A DNA stretch of 64,000 bases from Phaseolus vulgaris (GCF_000499845.2 NC_023754.2:30457869-30521868), one strand, 5' to 3'. Shown: positions 13,685-25,119, numbered from the stretch's first letter. Made by a program: numbers and translations. Notes: generated from the sequence alone by a model not told the origin.

Positions 13685-15671
13685 ATGGCTATCTTGGGTA
13701 GTCACAATCCTTGGGCAGCAGCTTTTGGCATACTAGGTATCACACCATAATGCTCATATCATTTCATCACTTGCTTCATTTCTTTCTTCCCTTTTTCTTC
13801 CTACCATCCATATTCACCACCTTAAACTATGTTCTTTTCTTAAGTAAATGTTCCTCTGCATGTGCATTTTGCAATTTCTCCATTTATGTTCATTGATTTC
13901 TGATTAATAACTCTTAATATTTTCTTCTCTGTTTTCGCACTGCTATAAGTGATAGTTGAGTTATTGGTAGATCACAAATTCATTCCCGCTAATGGTTGTT
14001 GAGAAATATTGTTTTTGTGGAGACACCTATAAAAAAGAATAAAGTTTTTTTTTCCCATAATCCATAATATAATCATGTATCTACTCTGATAAAGAGGAAC
14101 TAACATGTTCATATTCACCTTTTGATATGTTCAGGAAACATCATTTCCTTGATGGTATACCTGGCTCCGGCGTAAGTACATGATTATCTATGTCAAATTT
14201 CATCATTTTTTTAGCTGAATCTGATTTGAATTTCCCTTACCTGAATTGCAGGCATACGTTTTACCGAATATACAAAAAGAAATGCACGGAAGGTTTCCAA
14301 TCTCTGCCTTACTTGGTGGCGTTATTCAGTTCTTCGCTTTGGTTATATTACGCATCCTTCAACATTAAACATTCTGTTTTCCTTATTACGATCAACTCCC
14401 TTGGATGTGTGATAGAGATCGTCTACATTGTCATCTTCATCAAGTATGCGCATAAGGATGCTAAGGTATATATATACATGTGTGCCTCAACCCAAAATAA
14501 TTAAGTATCATATTACCATTTCATATTTATTTATAGTGATATGTGAATCTTAATCACAGAACTTAACCATTAAGCTAGTTGCGGCAATGAACTTGGGGTC
14601 TTTGGCCTTGATCCTTTTGGTCACGCATTTCGCTCTGAATGCTTCCCTACAAGTCAAAGTCATCGGATGGATTTGTGACATCGTTTCACTCAGTGTCTTT
14701 GCAGCACCTCTAAGCATTATGGTAAGTGAAATTTTCATTTCAATTTTTTTTATCAGCAAAATAAGAGTTATTTCAGTAATATTTTAACCTTTATACAAAA
14801 TCATGTCTAACCTCCTTACTCTAACATACAAACCTCACCTGTGACACATTCATATATTCATGTAAACCTTTACAAAATCCATTCTAACCCCTCTACTCAA
14901 CAAAATCACCTAATAATTTTTGACAAATCTCATACAAACAAGTGACTCAAGACACCAATCACAATATGAAAAACTTAACCCCAACTTTATTCACTTTCCA
15001 TGACTACGCCTTCAGCTGTGTCACTGTAAAAATATCTATATGGTCTACTCTGTTGCTTTTAAAGATCCTTTTATTCCTATGTTTCCAAAGTTCACCTATA
15101 ACTTCTATTTACACACTACTCCAAATCTGGTTAACACTTTCATTCACGTCTCTCCTCTTAAAACATAAAAAATGTTTTTTTGGCTTGAAGAGATGAAGTT
15201 AGTGATGAGTTTGCAATCCTCTAACCAGTTATGAGTATGCAGGCACAAGTTGTTAGAACGAAGAGTGTACAGTTTATGCCCTTCAGTTTGTCATTTTCCC
15301 TCACACTGAATGCCATAATGTGGCTTGCTTATGGTCTCTTTAACAAGGACAATTGCGTTGCCGTAAGTATCTATAGCGCCACATAAACTAAGTAATAATA
15401 AGTTAATAAGATATTAATTTGATTAGCGTTGCAGCTGCCAAATGTGGGGGGTGTAGCACTGGGGCTACTTCAGATGGTGCTATATGCGATTTACAGGAAT
15501 TGTGGTGCGAGGGAGCTAGCAACAGAGGGTGGAATGAGAACCATCGTTGTAGTGAATCCATTGGGACCTGCAGAAGTGTTCCCGATAGCAGAGAATGATG
15601 AGGTGAATGATGAAGTTGCAGAGGACCATGCACAAGAGAAAACCGTGGAAGCCATCGATTGCCCACTGTGA
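13685..15671 (+). CDS. Bidirectional sugar transporter SWEET (clade III-like), complete
   Basis: Six exons, 13685-13736, 14135-14171, 14252-14465, 14560-14721, 15243-15362 and 15435-15671, join to 273 residues with GT-AG introns and intact frame. It is a seven-helix plasma-membrane type transporter made of two MtN3/saliva triple-helix repeats (about residues 12-98 and 134-217). Visible motifs are the N-terminal [52 protein letters not shown] in repeat 1, and the FAAPLSIM and [16 protein letters not shown] stretches in repeat 2, which include the conserved prolines. The GFQSLPY-VALFSS signature is typical of clade III SWEETs (SWEET10-15), which export sucrose. The C-terminus is an acidic cytosolic tail. 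Substrate and clade are inferred. Confidence 0.95.
14743..15190 (-). mobile_element. LINE tail in SWEET intron 4 (copy 1)
   Basis: On the minus strand this segment encodes [15 protein letters not shown] and [13 protein letters not shown] followed by a stop and SWKV, and ends with CTGATAAAAAAAA 20 bases after the intron 4 donor. This is the end of ORF2 and the 3' tail of a non-LTR retrotransposon. It makes up most of the 521-base intron. It is antisense to SWEET and related to copy 2 at 16.1-16.6 kb. Confidence 0.8.
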
Positions 15672-16089
15672 TACGTATAAATAACACTACCCACTACTTT
15701 CTTCTTTTGTTGCTGCCTACGTTTCTCTCAATCATTCTATCATCTTTATGTTATGCTTGTTCAAACCTTATTAATCAAACAGAATATGCTTTAGCTTTAC
15801 TAATTCATTCATTTACCTTCTTTATCTCAGTATTTTCATTCTTTTCATGAGTTAAAGAACAATAAACAATGGCAATCATAGATACTTTAACAAAATCTCA
15901 CATAATTTAAGTGAGAAAATCATCTAAAGTTTTATACCAATATCGATGACTTAATTTAATATGATCCACGCAGATTTTTAAGATAACTTTTCTTTATTAA
16001 ACTTTATACAGAATAAACAAATATAGTTTGAACATGCAACGTTGTGGTTACAGCACAAGAAAAAAGTTAGAGAATATTAGGGTGGTTAG
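15672..16089. other. SWEET 3' flank
   Basis: Probable 3' UTR and downstream AT-rich DNA; an AATAAACAATGG context near 15860 may include a polyadenylation signal. Nothing else recognised. Confidence 0.5.
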
Positions 16090-16560
16090 TTTTTCTTTTC
16101 TGATAAAAAAACAAATGAATAAATAGGAAACAAATGAATAAATAAGAGATATTTCAACTCTTATACAAAAGATCTACCTAAAGTTCTTTCCTTCTAATCT
16201 TATTACAAAACCAAAAAACCTTAATAGAGACACCTATTACTCATGATATAGATTTCTTAGAAAAATTGACGCACATCATGAGAAGAGTTGACTCAAGACA
16301 ACAATCTAAATACGAAAAACATAGTCACACTTTAGACATTACTCATGACCAAGCCTTCAACTGTGTCAGGGTAAAGATTTCAACATGATTTATTCTCTTA
16401 CTTCTAAAAGTCTTCTTATTCCTATGTTTCCACAATTCTACAACAAATCTGATTATGTTCTCCTTGACACCGCTTATCTTAAAAACTTAAAAACTGTTTT
16501 TTTTACTCTCTATTATCCATCCATGCCAGTCTCATTCAATCATAACACCGGTGTGGTTAG
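16090..16560 (-). mobile_element. LINE tail (copy 2)
   Basis: The minus strand encodes [15 protein letters not shown] and INHVEIFTLTQLKAWS, followed by a stop and VMSK. This is the same ORF2 C-terminal region as copy 1, with about two-thirds identical residues over this stretch by eye. It ends on the left with a TATCAG/A-rich tail. A 5'-truncated, decayed non-LTR retrotransposon. Confidence 0.8.
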
Positions 16561-17284
16561 TATTATGAATGCAAATCGAACTTCAGAGAATAGATGAGCA
16601 CCCAGATGGCTTTATAAAAGGATGGCGGAAACAGAAACAAAGGAAACATTTTGTCGTGTATTTATTATGGTAGCTACTTTAGCAGCTTTTAAGGTGGCAG
16701 TTACCACCCAAAAGGTTGATTGTGCATGAAAAAGAGAAAGGTGTTTCCGCCAATAATGACGCTTTTTCTTCTTTTTTTTTATTAGAGTATCGTATCAGTT
16801 CATAACTTTTAGTATCAAATACGAGGTTCACACTTTGTCACACCTTTATGATCTTAAACGCTAAAATAACGCTACCATTTCTTTCTCAGAACAAAATTAA
16901 AATAATAGTTATACCCTAGGTGATGAGTCCAGCCAGATGGTACAGTAAAAGATGATTTTTATCTATATGTCCGGATACTATTTTAACACAAGTCAATAGA
17001 ACTCGATTAATTAATTTTAATAACTCAATTAGGATAGGATCATAATTATATTTAAAGAAGTCATGATTGATTTTTTCAATATATATCATATAAGACAATG
17101 GTAAAAGAACATCTCTTAATACTTGATTATTAATGGAGAGTGCACTTATTTTTTATCACTTTAAATATACTTTGAATATAGCAATAGTTATTTTTTATCC
17201 TTGAATATACCAATAGAGAGTGCACTTATTAAAGTTGACCTTCTATCCATTAACTATACAATCATTGTCATGTTGTTACAAACT

Positions 17285-17438
17285 CTTTCTTTTTTTTAAC
17301 ATAATTTAGAAGCTACTCTCAAATTCAGACTTTTCGATTATATAATCCAGAATACCATTTTTTTAAATATATTTTGGATTACATAATCTGTAGGTTATTT
17401 TTGAATCTGAGATTAGCTTCCAGATTATATGTAATCCG

Positions 17439-17474
<36 letters not shown>

Positions 17475-17607
17475 TAAAAAATTGCTTATGGATTTTATAA
17501 ATCTACAGAGATGACACAAAAAGAATAAAAGAATATTTTTCACAATTTGTATGGAGGTGACATAAGAATAAGAATGGAGGTGCACCAAGAAACAGTCCTA
17601 AAGGTTC
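17285..17607. mobile_element. MITE-like element, partial
   Basis: Contains several near-palindromes of the type CCAGATTATATGTAATCCGG around an AT microsatellite (17440-17469). On the right it ends with GGAGGTGCACCAAGAAACAGTCCT, close to the terminal repeat of the complete MITE at 54253-54650. The left terminal repeat was not found, so this copy is truncated or decayed. Confidence 0.5.
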
Positions 17608-18559
17608 AATCTGACGAAAGTAGAAGCCCAAACAATATTGTCCACCTTTGTCCAATATGGGTTTCAATAGGACAAATTGGTGGATGAACCCCCAAGTTCC
17701 AGCTTGAATAAAAATCAAGGCACGCTCATTTATTTTCGGAAGAGATACTTAGGAGTATAATCTTTTAGATATTAAAAAATATTTTTCAGAATTAAAAAAT
17801 ACATTTTGAAGAAAGAAATTTATAATAATTTTTTTGTGTTCTGGAAATGAAATTCTAGAAGAGAAATGGAAAACCAAAATCTTATTTTAGAAAAAAGAAT
17901 CCAGAGTAAAAAAAATACAAATACATTTTGACATGCATCTGTCCCTCCTACTTAAAAATCACGGAGGAAATTTTGGTAATTTCGTGTTAATAATAAGGTA
18001 CAAATTCAAATTCCTTGGGTCGAGAAAGCAATTACCATGACTTTGTTATATATATTTTTGGAACATGTTATTATATATTTTTTAAAGGTTTCTAAATTCT
18101 TCAATTTTTATTTTTAATCAACTTAAAACAATATAGGCAAATGGGCCTATATTTGAACAATGATCCGTTTAAATTTCACTAAATTACAATTTTTATTTTC
18201 TTAATTCATGATATTATTTATAAGGAACACAATTCAACTTCATACGTGTATTGTTTAATGCAATATTAGTCTGTTAGGCATAATTTTTTGTGAATTAATA
18301 GTTTGAAATTCATGTCATTTTGTCATTTTCACTGTATATATTCGCACACAAAACCAATTCAACGAGTTAAGGGACAAGTTGGATTAGGTTGATTTTTTAA
18401 ATATGTTTTAATGCGTAAATCGCTTCATTAAATACTATTTTCTTCGATACAAATTTTGTAAATGATTACAAATTTTACATTGTTTTTAACTACTTTTATT
18501 ATATATATATATAAGTCATTTTTTATTTATTTAACATATCAATTTAAGTAAACTAAATC

Positions 18560-19500
18560 TGCATTCTTTTGTTACGAAGTTGGGGTTTGATTAAAGTGGG
18601 TTGGATAAGCTATTTTTTTAGAAAAAAAAACTCAATTGGTGCGGATTCTTGATCTGTCATCGTTACTATTAGAATAAATTTTTTGTCTGTCAAAAACAGT
18701 TACGTAATGGGTTTTTCTTGGAGAAAGAAAAAAATACGAAAAACAGTGATTTATTTTATATATATATAATTAGTATGTATAGAGTTGGTGTGGGTGAAAA
18801 AAAAAATGATATAATAATGATATATGACAACTTTCTTCAATATAAAAGAACGAGATTGATAATATGAAAAAAATGTATATCGTTTAGAAAAAATGGATTC
18901 TAAACTGGTTTAAGTTGTTAACATTTCACTAATAAAAATGTATAGTGTTCTACCAAGGGCTGAGTGGCCAAATGACTCTATAGCCAACGGCCTCTTGGCA
19001 AATCTAACATCCACGTCAAACTTCAGGGCTTGTGAGATAATCTTGATTAAGAGACACAAAAGATGATTAAATGATTATTGGACGTACATTAGCTCTTTAA
19101 TAAAATAGGATTCAGTAAAAAGGTATAAATAAGATAAAACTCTGATATTTAAAGATAATGGTTGTTTAAATTTTAAAATAAATTAATTAAATTGACTTTA
19201 TTTAACTTGATCATTAGTAGTTAAAATTTTTGTTGCTAATTAGATATCAATTTAAAAATTATTTAACAATAATATAAATTAATTTAAAAATTATTATTTT
19301 TTCTCTAAAATATTTTTAATTTAATTACTATTGTAATTAATTATTTTAGTTTATTTGATAATTTTATTGTCATATAGTTAAATCATTTGAATAATAAAGT
19401 GAAACTTACAGTAATTTGAAATCTTATATTTGAGTGGTTGCTTACGGTCATGACCTCTATCACCAACAATTAGCCACGCAGCAACAAGGTTGATGATATT
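18560..19500. repeat. Segmental duplication flank, copy 1
   Basis: Shares long stretches with 30350-30830 (GAAGTTGGGGTTT, CTCAATTGGTGC, ACGAAAAACAGTGATTTATTT and others in the same order) and more weakly with 24290-24925 and 27050-27665. It marks the left side of a tandemly duplicated unit that includes the tile genes and BAHD copies. Confidence 0.75.
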
Positions 19501-19544
19501 TTTTTTATGAATTAATTAATGAATCAAATTTTAAAAGAGTGTTG

Positions 19545-19924
19545 ATTTTTTTTATGGGTAATAAATAAATGGAACCACGGGTGGTTCAACCTTATATATA
19601 AAAAGCAAAACACATTATCATACTCCTACCACGAAAGACCTACCTGATTATCTAAGGAATAACCAAACTAACCACAAGAAAACATTAAACTATCCTCATA
19701 CAATTCATTGGGTTCAAAACCCAATTAAAGTACCTGAAGGAAGCATAATGAAACTTTTCATAAATCCATGACCAAACCTTTACCTATACCAAGGCGAATA
19801 CTTTGAGCACATCTATCATTCATATCGAAGGACACTCAGTTCTTATGATTTCAAATACCACTCACAACTCCAACCCAAATTGCATCTCAAACGTCATTAA
19901 CCGAATCTGAAGTCTGACTTAACC
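19545..19924 (-). mobile_element. LINE tail (copy 3)
   Basis: On the minus strand, DVLKVFALV-stop-VKVWSWIYEKFHYASF and YFNWVLNPMNCMRIV form a well-preserved ORF2 zinc-binding tail. It ends with ACCCATAAAAAAAA at 19547-19562. It is 5'-truncated at about 19924, where a second LINE tail in the opposite orientation follows. Confidence 0.8.
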
Positions 19925-19985
19925 TGAATAAGGACGTCTTTCCAAAGTTTGCCAAAGGATCCTTATGAATAAGGACGTCTTTCCA
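19925..19985 (+). repeat. 20-base direct repeat
   Basis: TGAATAAGGACGTCTTTCCA occurs at 19925-19944 and again at 19966-19985. It sits at the junction between two LINE tails of opposite orientation. Confidence 0.9.
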
Positions 19986-20035
19986 GATTTACCCTAATAA
20001 CAACCTTATTCTCTTTAGTTGTATCCTGTTTAGTT

Positions 20036-20263
20036 GTGCAGTGCATGCCCTTTTTTGGGAGTGTGAGCTCTTGGTGGGTTGTTATAACTGTATTTGTGAG
20101 ACTTCTATATCTCGGACTGGTTTTTTTTTTGTTGATTTGTAGTATATCTTATGTTGGTAGGGTGTTAGGAAACTTATTTTGGAGTGTTTTGTATAAGGGT
20201 TGGGACACCTTGAAGTGTCTCATTTTATTTTATTTATTCTTTACTGATAAAAAAAACAAGCTT
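20036..20263 (+). mobile_element. LINE 3' UTR tail, plus orientation (copy 4)
   Basis: Ends with a T-rich run and CTTTACTGATAAAAAAAAC after GGGACACCTTGAAGTGTCTC. This is a pattern typical of plant LINE 3' UTRs. No ORF2 portion remains. Confidence 0.55.
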
Positions 20264-20768
20264 ATTCTCTATCACCCTCCAAACTCTGAACAAAACAGAA
20301 GGCAATAAAAAGTAAATTTATAATTAAATGGTATGAAAAAATTTAAAATAATAATATTATGAGTTTAACTTAATTAATTTTAATTTTTTTTAATTGTAAA
20401 TATGTTAAAAATCCACAAAAATCACGGTTAAGAATGAATAAAAATTCTATAGAACAAAACGTGTTTGAAATTCAAATAGTCAAAAAGTGGCTACAACTAT
20501 TTAAAAAGACCAAATCAAACAAACCGAATCACTTAACCGGTGGTGGAGGTTTTTTCTTGTGTTTTGTCGTTTCTCCGGCATTCGTGCGACGCTGTGACCA
20601 GTGGTGTGTTGCTAGGGGTAGCTGCGGTGTAGGGCGTGGTGGTGACGTTTAGTAACAGATTGGTTGGGGCAGCTGAGTTCATCAGTTTGAGCTTGGCATC
20701 CGTATTCATGATTGCATTATTCACCGCTCAATCAATTCTTTTTAACAAATAAAATAAAATAAAATACT

Positions 20769-21296
20769 TTAACTATCTGAATCTTTATAAAAAAGAATTA
20801 TAACAAAGTTCTTAAGATCCAACAAATTGATGCTACAAAACAGGTACCTGATCAAATCCGGTGGTTTGTAGTCTTCTGAGTTACTCCCACTCCTAATTGC
20901 ATTATTCACCGCCACCGCCCAATCAAAACTACCAACGGTGTAGTCTTCTAAGTTACTCCCACTCCTAATTGCATTATTCACCGCCATATCAAAACTACCA
21001 ACGATGTAGTCTTCTAAGTTACTCCCACTCCTAATTGCGTTATCCACCACCAAACTAAAACCAGGAACGTTCTCCGCCGGTTTGGAATTTGAGTTTCTCG
21101 CTATCATAATTGTATTATCCACCGCCAAACTAAGACCAGGAACTTCGTCCGCTGGTTTGGAATTTGAGATTTTCGCACTCCTCATTGCATTATTCACTGT
21201 CCAACAAAATCTACGGCCGCGGTATACTCCTTTTCCCCAAATTGAATCATTACTACTCTTAACCTCTGAGGCGATTCTTCCAATTGCACAACCCAT
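20769..21296 (-). CDS. MGCA tile-repeat protein 1 (unrecognised family)
   Basis: Open frame of 175 residues. The first ATG is at MGCAIGR, the same start as three sister copies. The N-terminus (MGC) suggests myristoylation/palmitoylation, though residue 6 is not serine. It is followed by five to six tiles with the core V(D/N)NAIRS(G/A), spaced 22-25 residues (e.g. NSKPAENVPGFSLVVDNAIRS). The last part (YLFCSINLLDL onward) does not resemble the family. A CAG|GTACCT donor at the KPPDLI point, and a further NNAIMNTDAKLK stretch at about 20690-20724, suggest a 3' exon, but no splice joins them cleanly. Function unknown. Confidence 0.5.
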   Translation of the reverse strand: MGCAIGRIASEVKSSNDSIWGKGVYRGRRFCWTVNNAMRSAKISNSKPADEVPGLSLAVDNTIMIARNSNSKPAENVPGFSLVVDNAIRSGSNLEDYIVGSFDMAVNNAIRSGSNLEDYTVGSFDWAVAVNNAIRSGSNSEDYKPPDLIRYLFCSINLLDLKNFVIILFYKDSDS

Positions 21297-21357
21297 TTCC
21301 CAACTCAAATAATCAAATGTAATGCGCCCGTGTTTAACCTAAGGCCCAAACACACAA

Positions 21358-21366
21358 AATATATAG
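21358..21366 (-). promoter_or_regulatory. TATA box of tile gene 1
   Basis: TATATATTT on the minus strand, about 65 bases upstream of the MGCA start. The same element stands at 22423-22431 and 31801-31811, 55-75 bases upstream of sister copies. Confidence 0.5.
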
Positions 21367-21494
21367 AGAGAGAGAGAGCCGAGTTGACTTGAGTTCAGCA
21401 GCTACCAGGCAAATGCAAGAGAAGAGAAGGTCTTCGTTGCACTCTAATCATATTCCACACGGCATAAACACGTTTCTTTTACAAAAGTTTTCTC

Positions 21495-21500
<6 letters not shown>

Positions 21501-21552
<52 letters not shown>
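21501..21552. repeat. (AT)26 microsatellite
   Basis: 52-base uninterrupted AT tract about 200 bases upstream of tile gene 1; the sister copies lack it at this position. Confidence 0.97.
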
Positions 21553-21555
<3 letters not shown>

Positions 21556-21879
21556 GTGTTTAGGGTTTAGTAAATAATATACATTTGACATTATTTATAA
21601 TAATATTTTTAAATTAAAAAATGAAATGAAAATGAATAAATGTTAATTTATGAAAAAGTGAAGTATATGTTTTAAGTGTCGAGGAAGTTAATATATCAGA
21701 TCTCTTTTTTAGCCTTGATGGCACATCTTGAATAATCTCACTTCCACATTAATTAATTAATTTTCCTTTTTAATCTTTTTCTTCTGTGAAAAATATATGT
21801 TAAAAATTATCAATACTTTAATTCATTATTTTATTAACATTTGTTGTTGTTCTTTCCAAAAAGTTTATTTAAACAGAAT

Positions 21880-22060
21880 TTAATAATGGTAAAGTGTATT
21901 CAAAAGTGATGGTAAAAAAAAAGGGGGTTTCTAGATGGATATAAGGAGCATGTGTTTACTAACCACTTGCTGCAACAATTCCAGGAAGGTTCCAAGTGTT
22001 TCGCGTGCGGAATCGCAGCTACAAACAACTTGTCAACATATATATACTCTTAGTACTTAC
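21880..22060. repeat. Shared upstream segment, copy 1
   Basis: TTAATAATGGTAAAGTGTATT, ACTAACCACTTGCTGCAAC and TTCGCGTGCGGAATCGCAGC occur here in order. The same order recurs at 22680-22960, 26630-26780 and 34130-34350. The segment lies several hundred bases upstream of each tile gene, so it is part of the duplicated unit. Its role is unknown. Confidence 0.8.
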
Positions 22061-22139
22061 TGTAATTTTGGTTGAAAATCATAAACTTTAATGCAGATAA
22101 TAAGAATTGTAGGTTTAAGATTGAAAATTAAATTATGTA

Positions 22140-22358
22140 TCGTTGAACCCTTAGGAATTGGAGTTATTCGCACTCCTAATTGCATTATCCACCACCAAAC
22201 TAAAACTACAAACGTTGTCCGATTGTTCGGAATTTGAGTTATTCTCACTCCTAATTGCATCATCAACCACCAAACTAAAACTATGAACGCTGTCCCGTAT
22301 TTCCAAATTTGACTCACCCGTAATCTCCTGAGACGATTCTTCCAATTGCACAACCCAT
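22140..22358 (-). pseudogene. MGCA tile-repeat gene 2, broken
   Basis: Begins MGCAIGRIVSG like the other copies but reaches a stop after 14 codons. The remaining tiles (RDSVHSFSLVVDDAIRSENNS, then NVCSFSLVVDNAIRSANNSNS) are in another frame. Relative to tile gene 4, about 19 codons after EIKSG are missing. Its upstream TATA region and leader closely match copies 1 and 4. Confidence 0.8.
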
Positions 22359-22679
22359 TTGCCAAGTGAACTAATGTAATGTAATGCGCCTGTGTGTTTA
22401 ACTTAAGGCCCAAACACACAGAATATATATAGAGAGAAAGAGACTGGCGACTTGACTTGAGTTCAGTAGCCACCAGGCAAATTCAAGAGAAGAGAAGGTC
22501 TTGCACTCTAATCTTATTCCACACCGAGTAAACACGTTTTTTTACATCCTCACTCTCTCATTAATTATCAAACATTTTTATTTATTATTTTATTAATATT
22601 TGTTCTTCTTCTTATTCAAGATCACCGCGTTTTCTACGTAAACTTACTTTTAATGAAAGTACTTTCCAAAAAGGTTTAA

Positions 22680-22960
22680 CAAGAGTTTATTTAAAGAGAA
22701 TTTAATAATGGTAAAGTGTATTAAAACGTGAGGGTGGATAAGGAGCATGTCTTTACTAACCACTTGCTGCAACCATTTTTCCAGGAAACTAAGGAGAAGC
22801 AGCATCTGCAATGTCAACGAATTTTTATTTAAGAATTTTAAATATTAAGGGCTGCTTCAAGGAAACTTCCAAGTTTTTCGCGTGCAGAATCGCTGCTACA
22901 AACAACTTCTCAACATATATATATATATATATACTCTTAGTTCTTACTGAAATTGCTTCA
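22680..22960. repeat. Shared upstream segment, copy 2
   Basis: Nearly identical to 34140-34345 over more than 150 bases (GGATAAGGAGCATGTCTTTA, CCAGGAAACTAAGGAGA, TATTAAGGGCTGC), and related to copies 1 and 3. Confidence 0.85.
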
Positions 22961-22984
22961 AAATTCATAAACTTTAATGCAGAT

Positions 22985-23275
22985 AATACGAATTGTAGGT
23001 TGAAGATTCAAAGTTAAATTATGCATTACCCACTTATATACAATGAAATGTTCTAATATCTAGTCATTGTGATATCTCTAACACACACCCCTCACACTGA
23101 GAATGATAACTCATATTATGAATAGTTCCAGTTTGATAGGAGTGACTTTGATACCATATTATGAAGTAGACTTTAAACTTAACTCAACATCATAAAATCA
23201 ACTTATAAGGTGAGATTTGCACCACTTATATATACAATGAAATGTTTTAATAACAATTAATGTAGAATTTCCAAC
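22985..23275 (-). mobile_element. TRIM retrotransposon A
   Basis: On the minus strand there is an LTR beginning GTTGGAAATTCTACA at 23275. A primer-binding site TGGTATCAAAGT (complementary to initiator tRNA-Met) follows at 23145-23156, then a short non-coding internal part, a purine-rich GTGAGGGGTG, and a second LTR start TGTTAGAGATATCACA. The 3' LTR is truncated. No coding capacity: a terminal-repeat retrotransposon in miniature. Confidence 0.75.
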
Positions 23276-24207
23276 TGATCCTGCCTGTTGACCAAAACGT
23301 AAGAGCCTTGCCTCGTCAAATCTGGATCGGCTTTGCGCCGTGCTAGCTCCTATCCTTCTCCTTGATTCACCTCAAGAACCTGTAAAAGACAGAACGGCGC
23401 CGCTGCGGCCGATCGCGCTCCGACGCCCAAGTCAGCGACTGGACCACCAAAATACTAAGAGAAAACTAAGAACTTCAGGAACCGTGCAATGTTCTCTCTC
23501 AGCGTACTCAAGTTCTCGCAAGCGTAAAATAAATATCTAAAACACATGCGTACCTCAGAAGTTCGTTAGGATCCCTTATATACCTTGTGCGCTTTCTCTC
23601 TCCTGGCGGTTATTCATCTGGACACGTGGCTCGCATCCAGCTGTACACGTGTCACCATCTGGAGCATCCTTGACTTGAGCGTCACCTCTTACTCTTCAGG
23701 CTGTTTGACTAAGTTACTTATGCGGGAAGCAACTCAGTGTATAGCTGCCTTGGAGCGCGATCTCTTCTGCGTGGCGAGTACGGGTGTTTTCATACACACC
23801 TTCCCTGTGGTCTCGCCGGCCGCCATTATATTCTACTTTACGCACTTCACTACGCATGCTCGGGTAGACTGTTCTACGACCTCAACCTCTGGCCAGCTAG
23901 GGAATGACCATCTGACGACTTCATCCTTTGCTTCGAAAGCCTGGAACAAGCTTTCCTGATCCTTTGGCGATGTCCTTCTCTCGGCGATCTCCGGTCACCT
24001 TGTCGCCTGGGTTCACACCCGGCGACTACGACACAAACTTGGTAACCGCCGGTTTAGGTATGCTAGAGATCAGAGCACGCCAACTTAACGACTGGCGACC
24101 ACACGATCCCCCGTCTTCCTTCCCTTCTGCCAGCCAGGTGTCCCGTTCAACACACCTACATTATAGCTTGCTGCCACGTCATCTATTCTGACTACCCGGG
24201 CGGTATA
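23276..24207 (-). mobile_element. Solo LTR, probably Ty3/gypsy
   Basis: A 932-base block that is far more GC-rich than its surroundings. It is bounded by the 5-base target-site duplication CCAAC (23271-23275 and 24208-24212). On the minus strand it runs TATACCGCCCGGG to CAGGATCA, i.e. near TG...CA ends. It has a TATA-like GGTATATAAGG at about 23572-23582, and the CTTGGGCGTCGGAGC stretch seen in legume gypsy LTRs. No internal region remains, so it arose by LTR-LTR recombination. It is inserted at the edge of TRIM A. Confidence 0.8.
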
Positions 24208-24289
24208 CCAACCATTTATATTATATAAAAAATACAAACAGCAGGTTCTCAAGGTAAAATTCCTTTGTTGTGATTTATTTTTTAATAAT

Positions 24290-24925
24290 ATATTGAATTT
24301 GAAGTGCCAATAATTTATTATGAAACACTTATAGAGATATAAAAGGAAAAATACATAAATATAATATGATAAAAAAATTGAACATTAAGAGTATTTACAG
24401 GTTAGTTTAGATTTGATTTAAAAGGAAATAAAATATGAACAAAATAATTTTTTATTCCTTCGATTTGAATTTTTAATTACAAACTCAGTAATCAAACTAA
24501 TCTCCACCGTAATTGAATTTTAAATTGTTAATTTTGTCATCAACAATCACTATTATTGCACGTTACACCTGAAATGCTAATGACTAATGCTTGACAAAAA
24601 AAATTTCAAAGAAAGAAAAAAAATTTGGAAACACAGTGATTTATTTCAAATATGTTAATTATTGATGTTTGGTAAGAATTAAAGATGATGTATAGAGTTG
24701 GTGAGAATTTTTTGTTTCCTACCTAAATCATTTTAATAATATGCAGTGAAACTTACAGTAATGGGAAATTTTATATTTTAGTGGTTGCTTATCACCAACA
24801 ATCACACAATGGTAGCCATGCATGCAGTGTATTAGGTGGATGGTGTTTTCTTGTATGAATTAATTAATGAACCAAATTATTATATGTAATGTAAGGTTGT
24901 GATTTTGAAATGAGAGATAGATAAC
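24290..24925. repeat. Segmental duplication flank, copy 2
   Basis: Very similar to 27050-27665 over its whole length (e.g. CAGGTTAGTTTAGATTTGA, CACCTGAAATGCTAATGACT, GGTAGCCATGCATGCAGTG), and related to copies 1 and 4. A BAHD copy follows on its right in both cases. Confidence 0.85.
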
Positions 24926-25119
24926 AATAGATATGGGTTTCACAAAATACCTGCAAACACTCAAAGACCTGCTACAAAACTAACCAACTTTACACATTAT
25001 TTAATCATCTTCATCCCAACCAAGACACCAATCAATATAAAATCAATATAAGAGAAAACAACTAAGAATGACTTACATATAATTCAAAATCAAACATTTA
25101 ATTGGACAATTCTAAAACA

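Larger units (their letters stand above)
16561..19544. other. Intergenic DNA with MITE-like and duplicated segments
   Basis: Apart from the MITE-like segment (17285-17607) and the duplicated flank (18560-19500) listed separately, no gene is recognised. Confidence 0.5.

Noticed and set aside
19545..20263. Twin-priming inversion of a single LINE
   Set aside because: Both halves carry a 3' tail, so two separate insertions explain the arrangement better.
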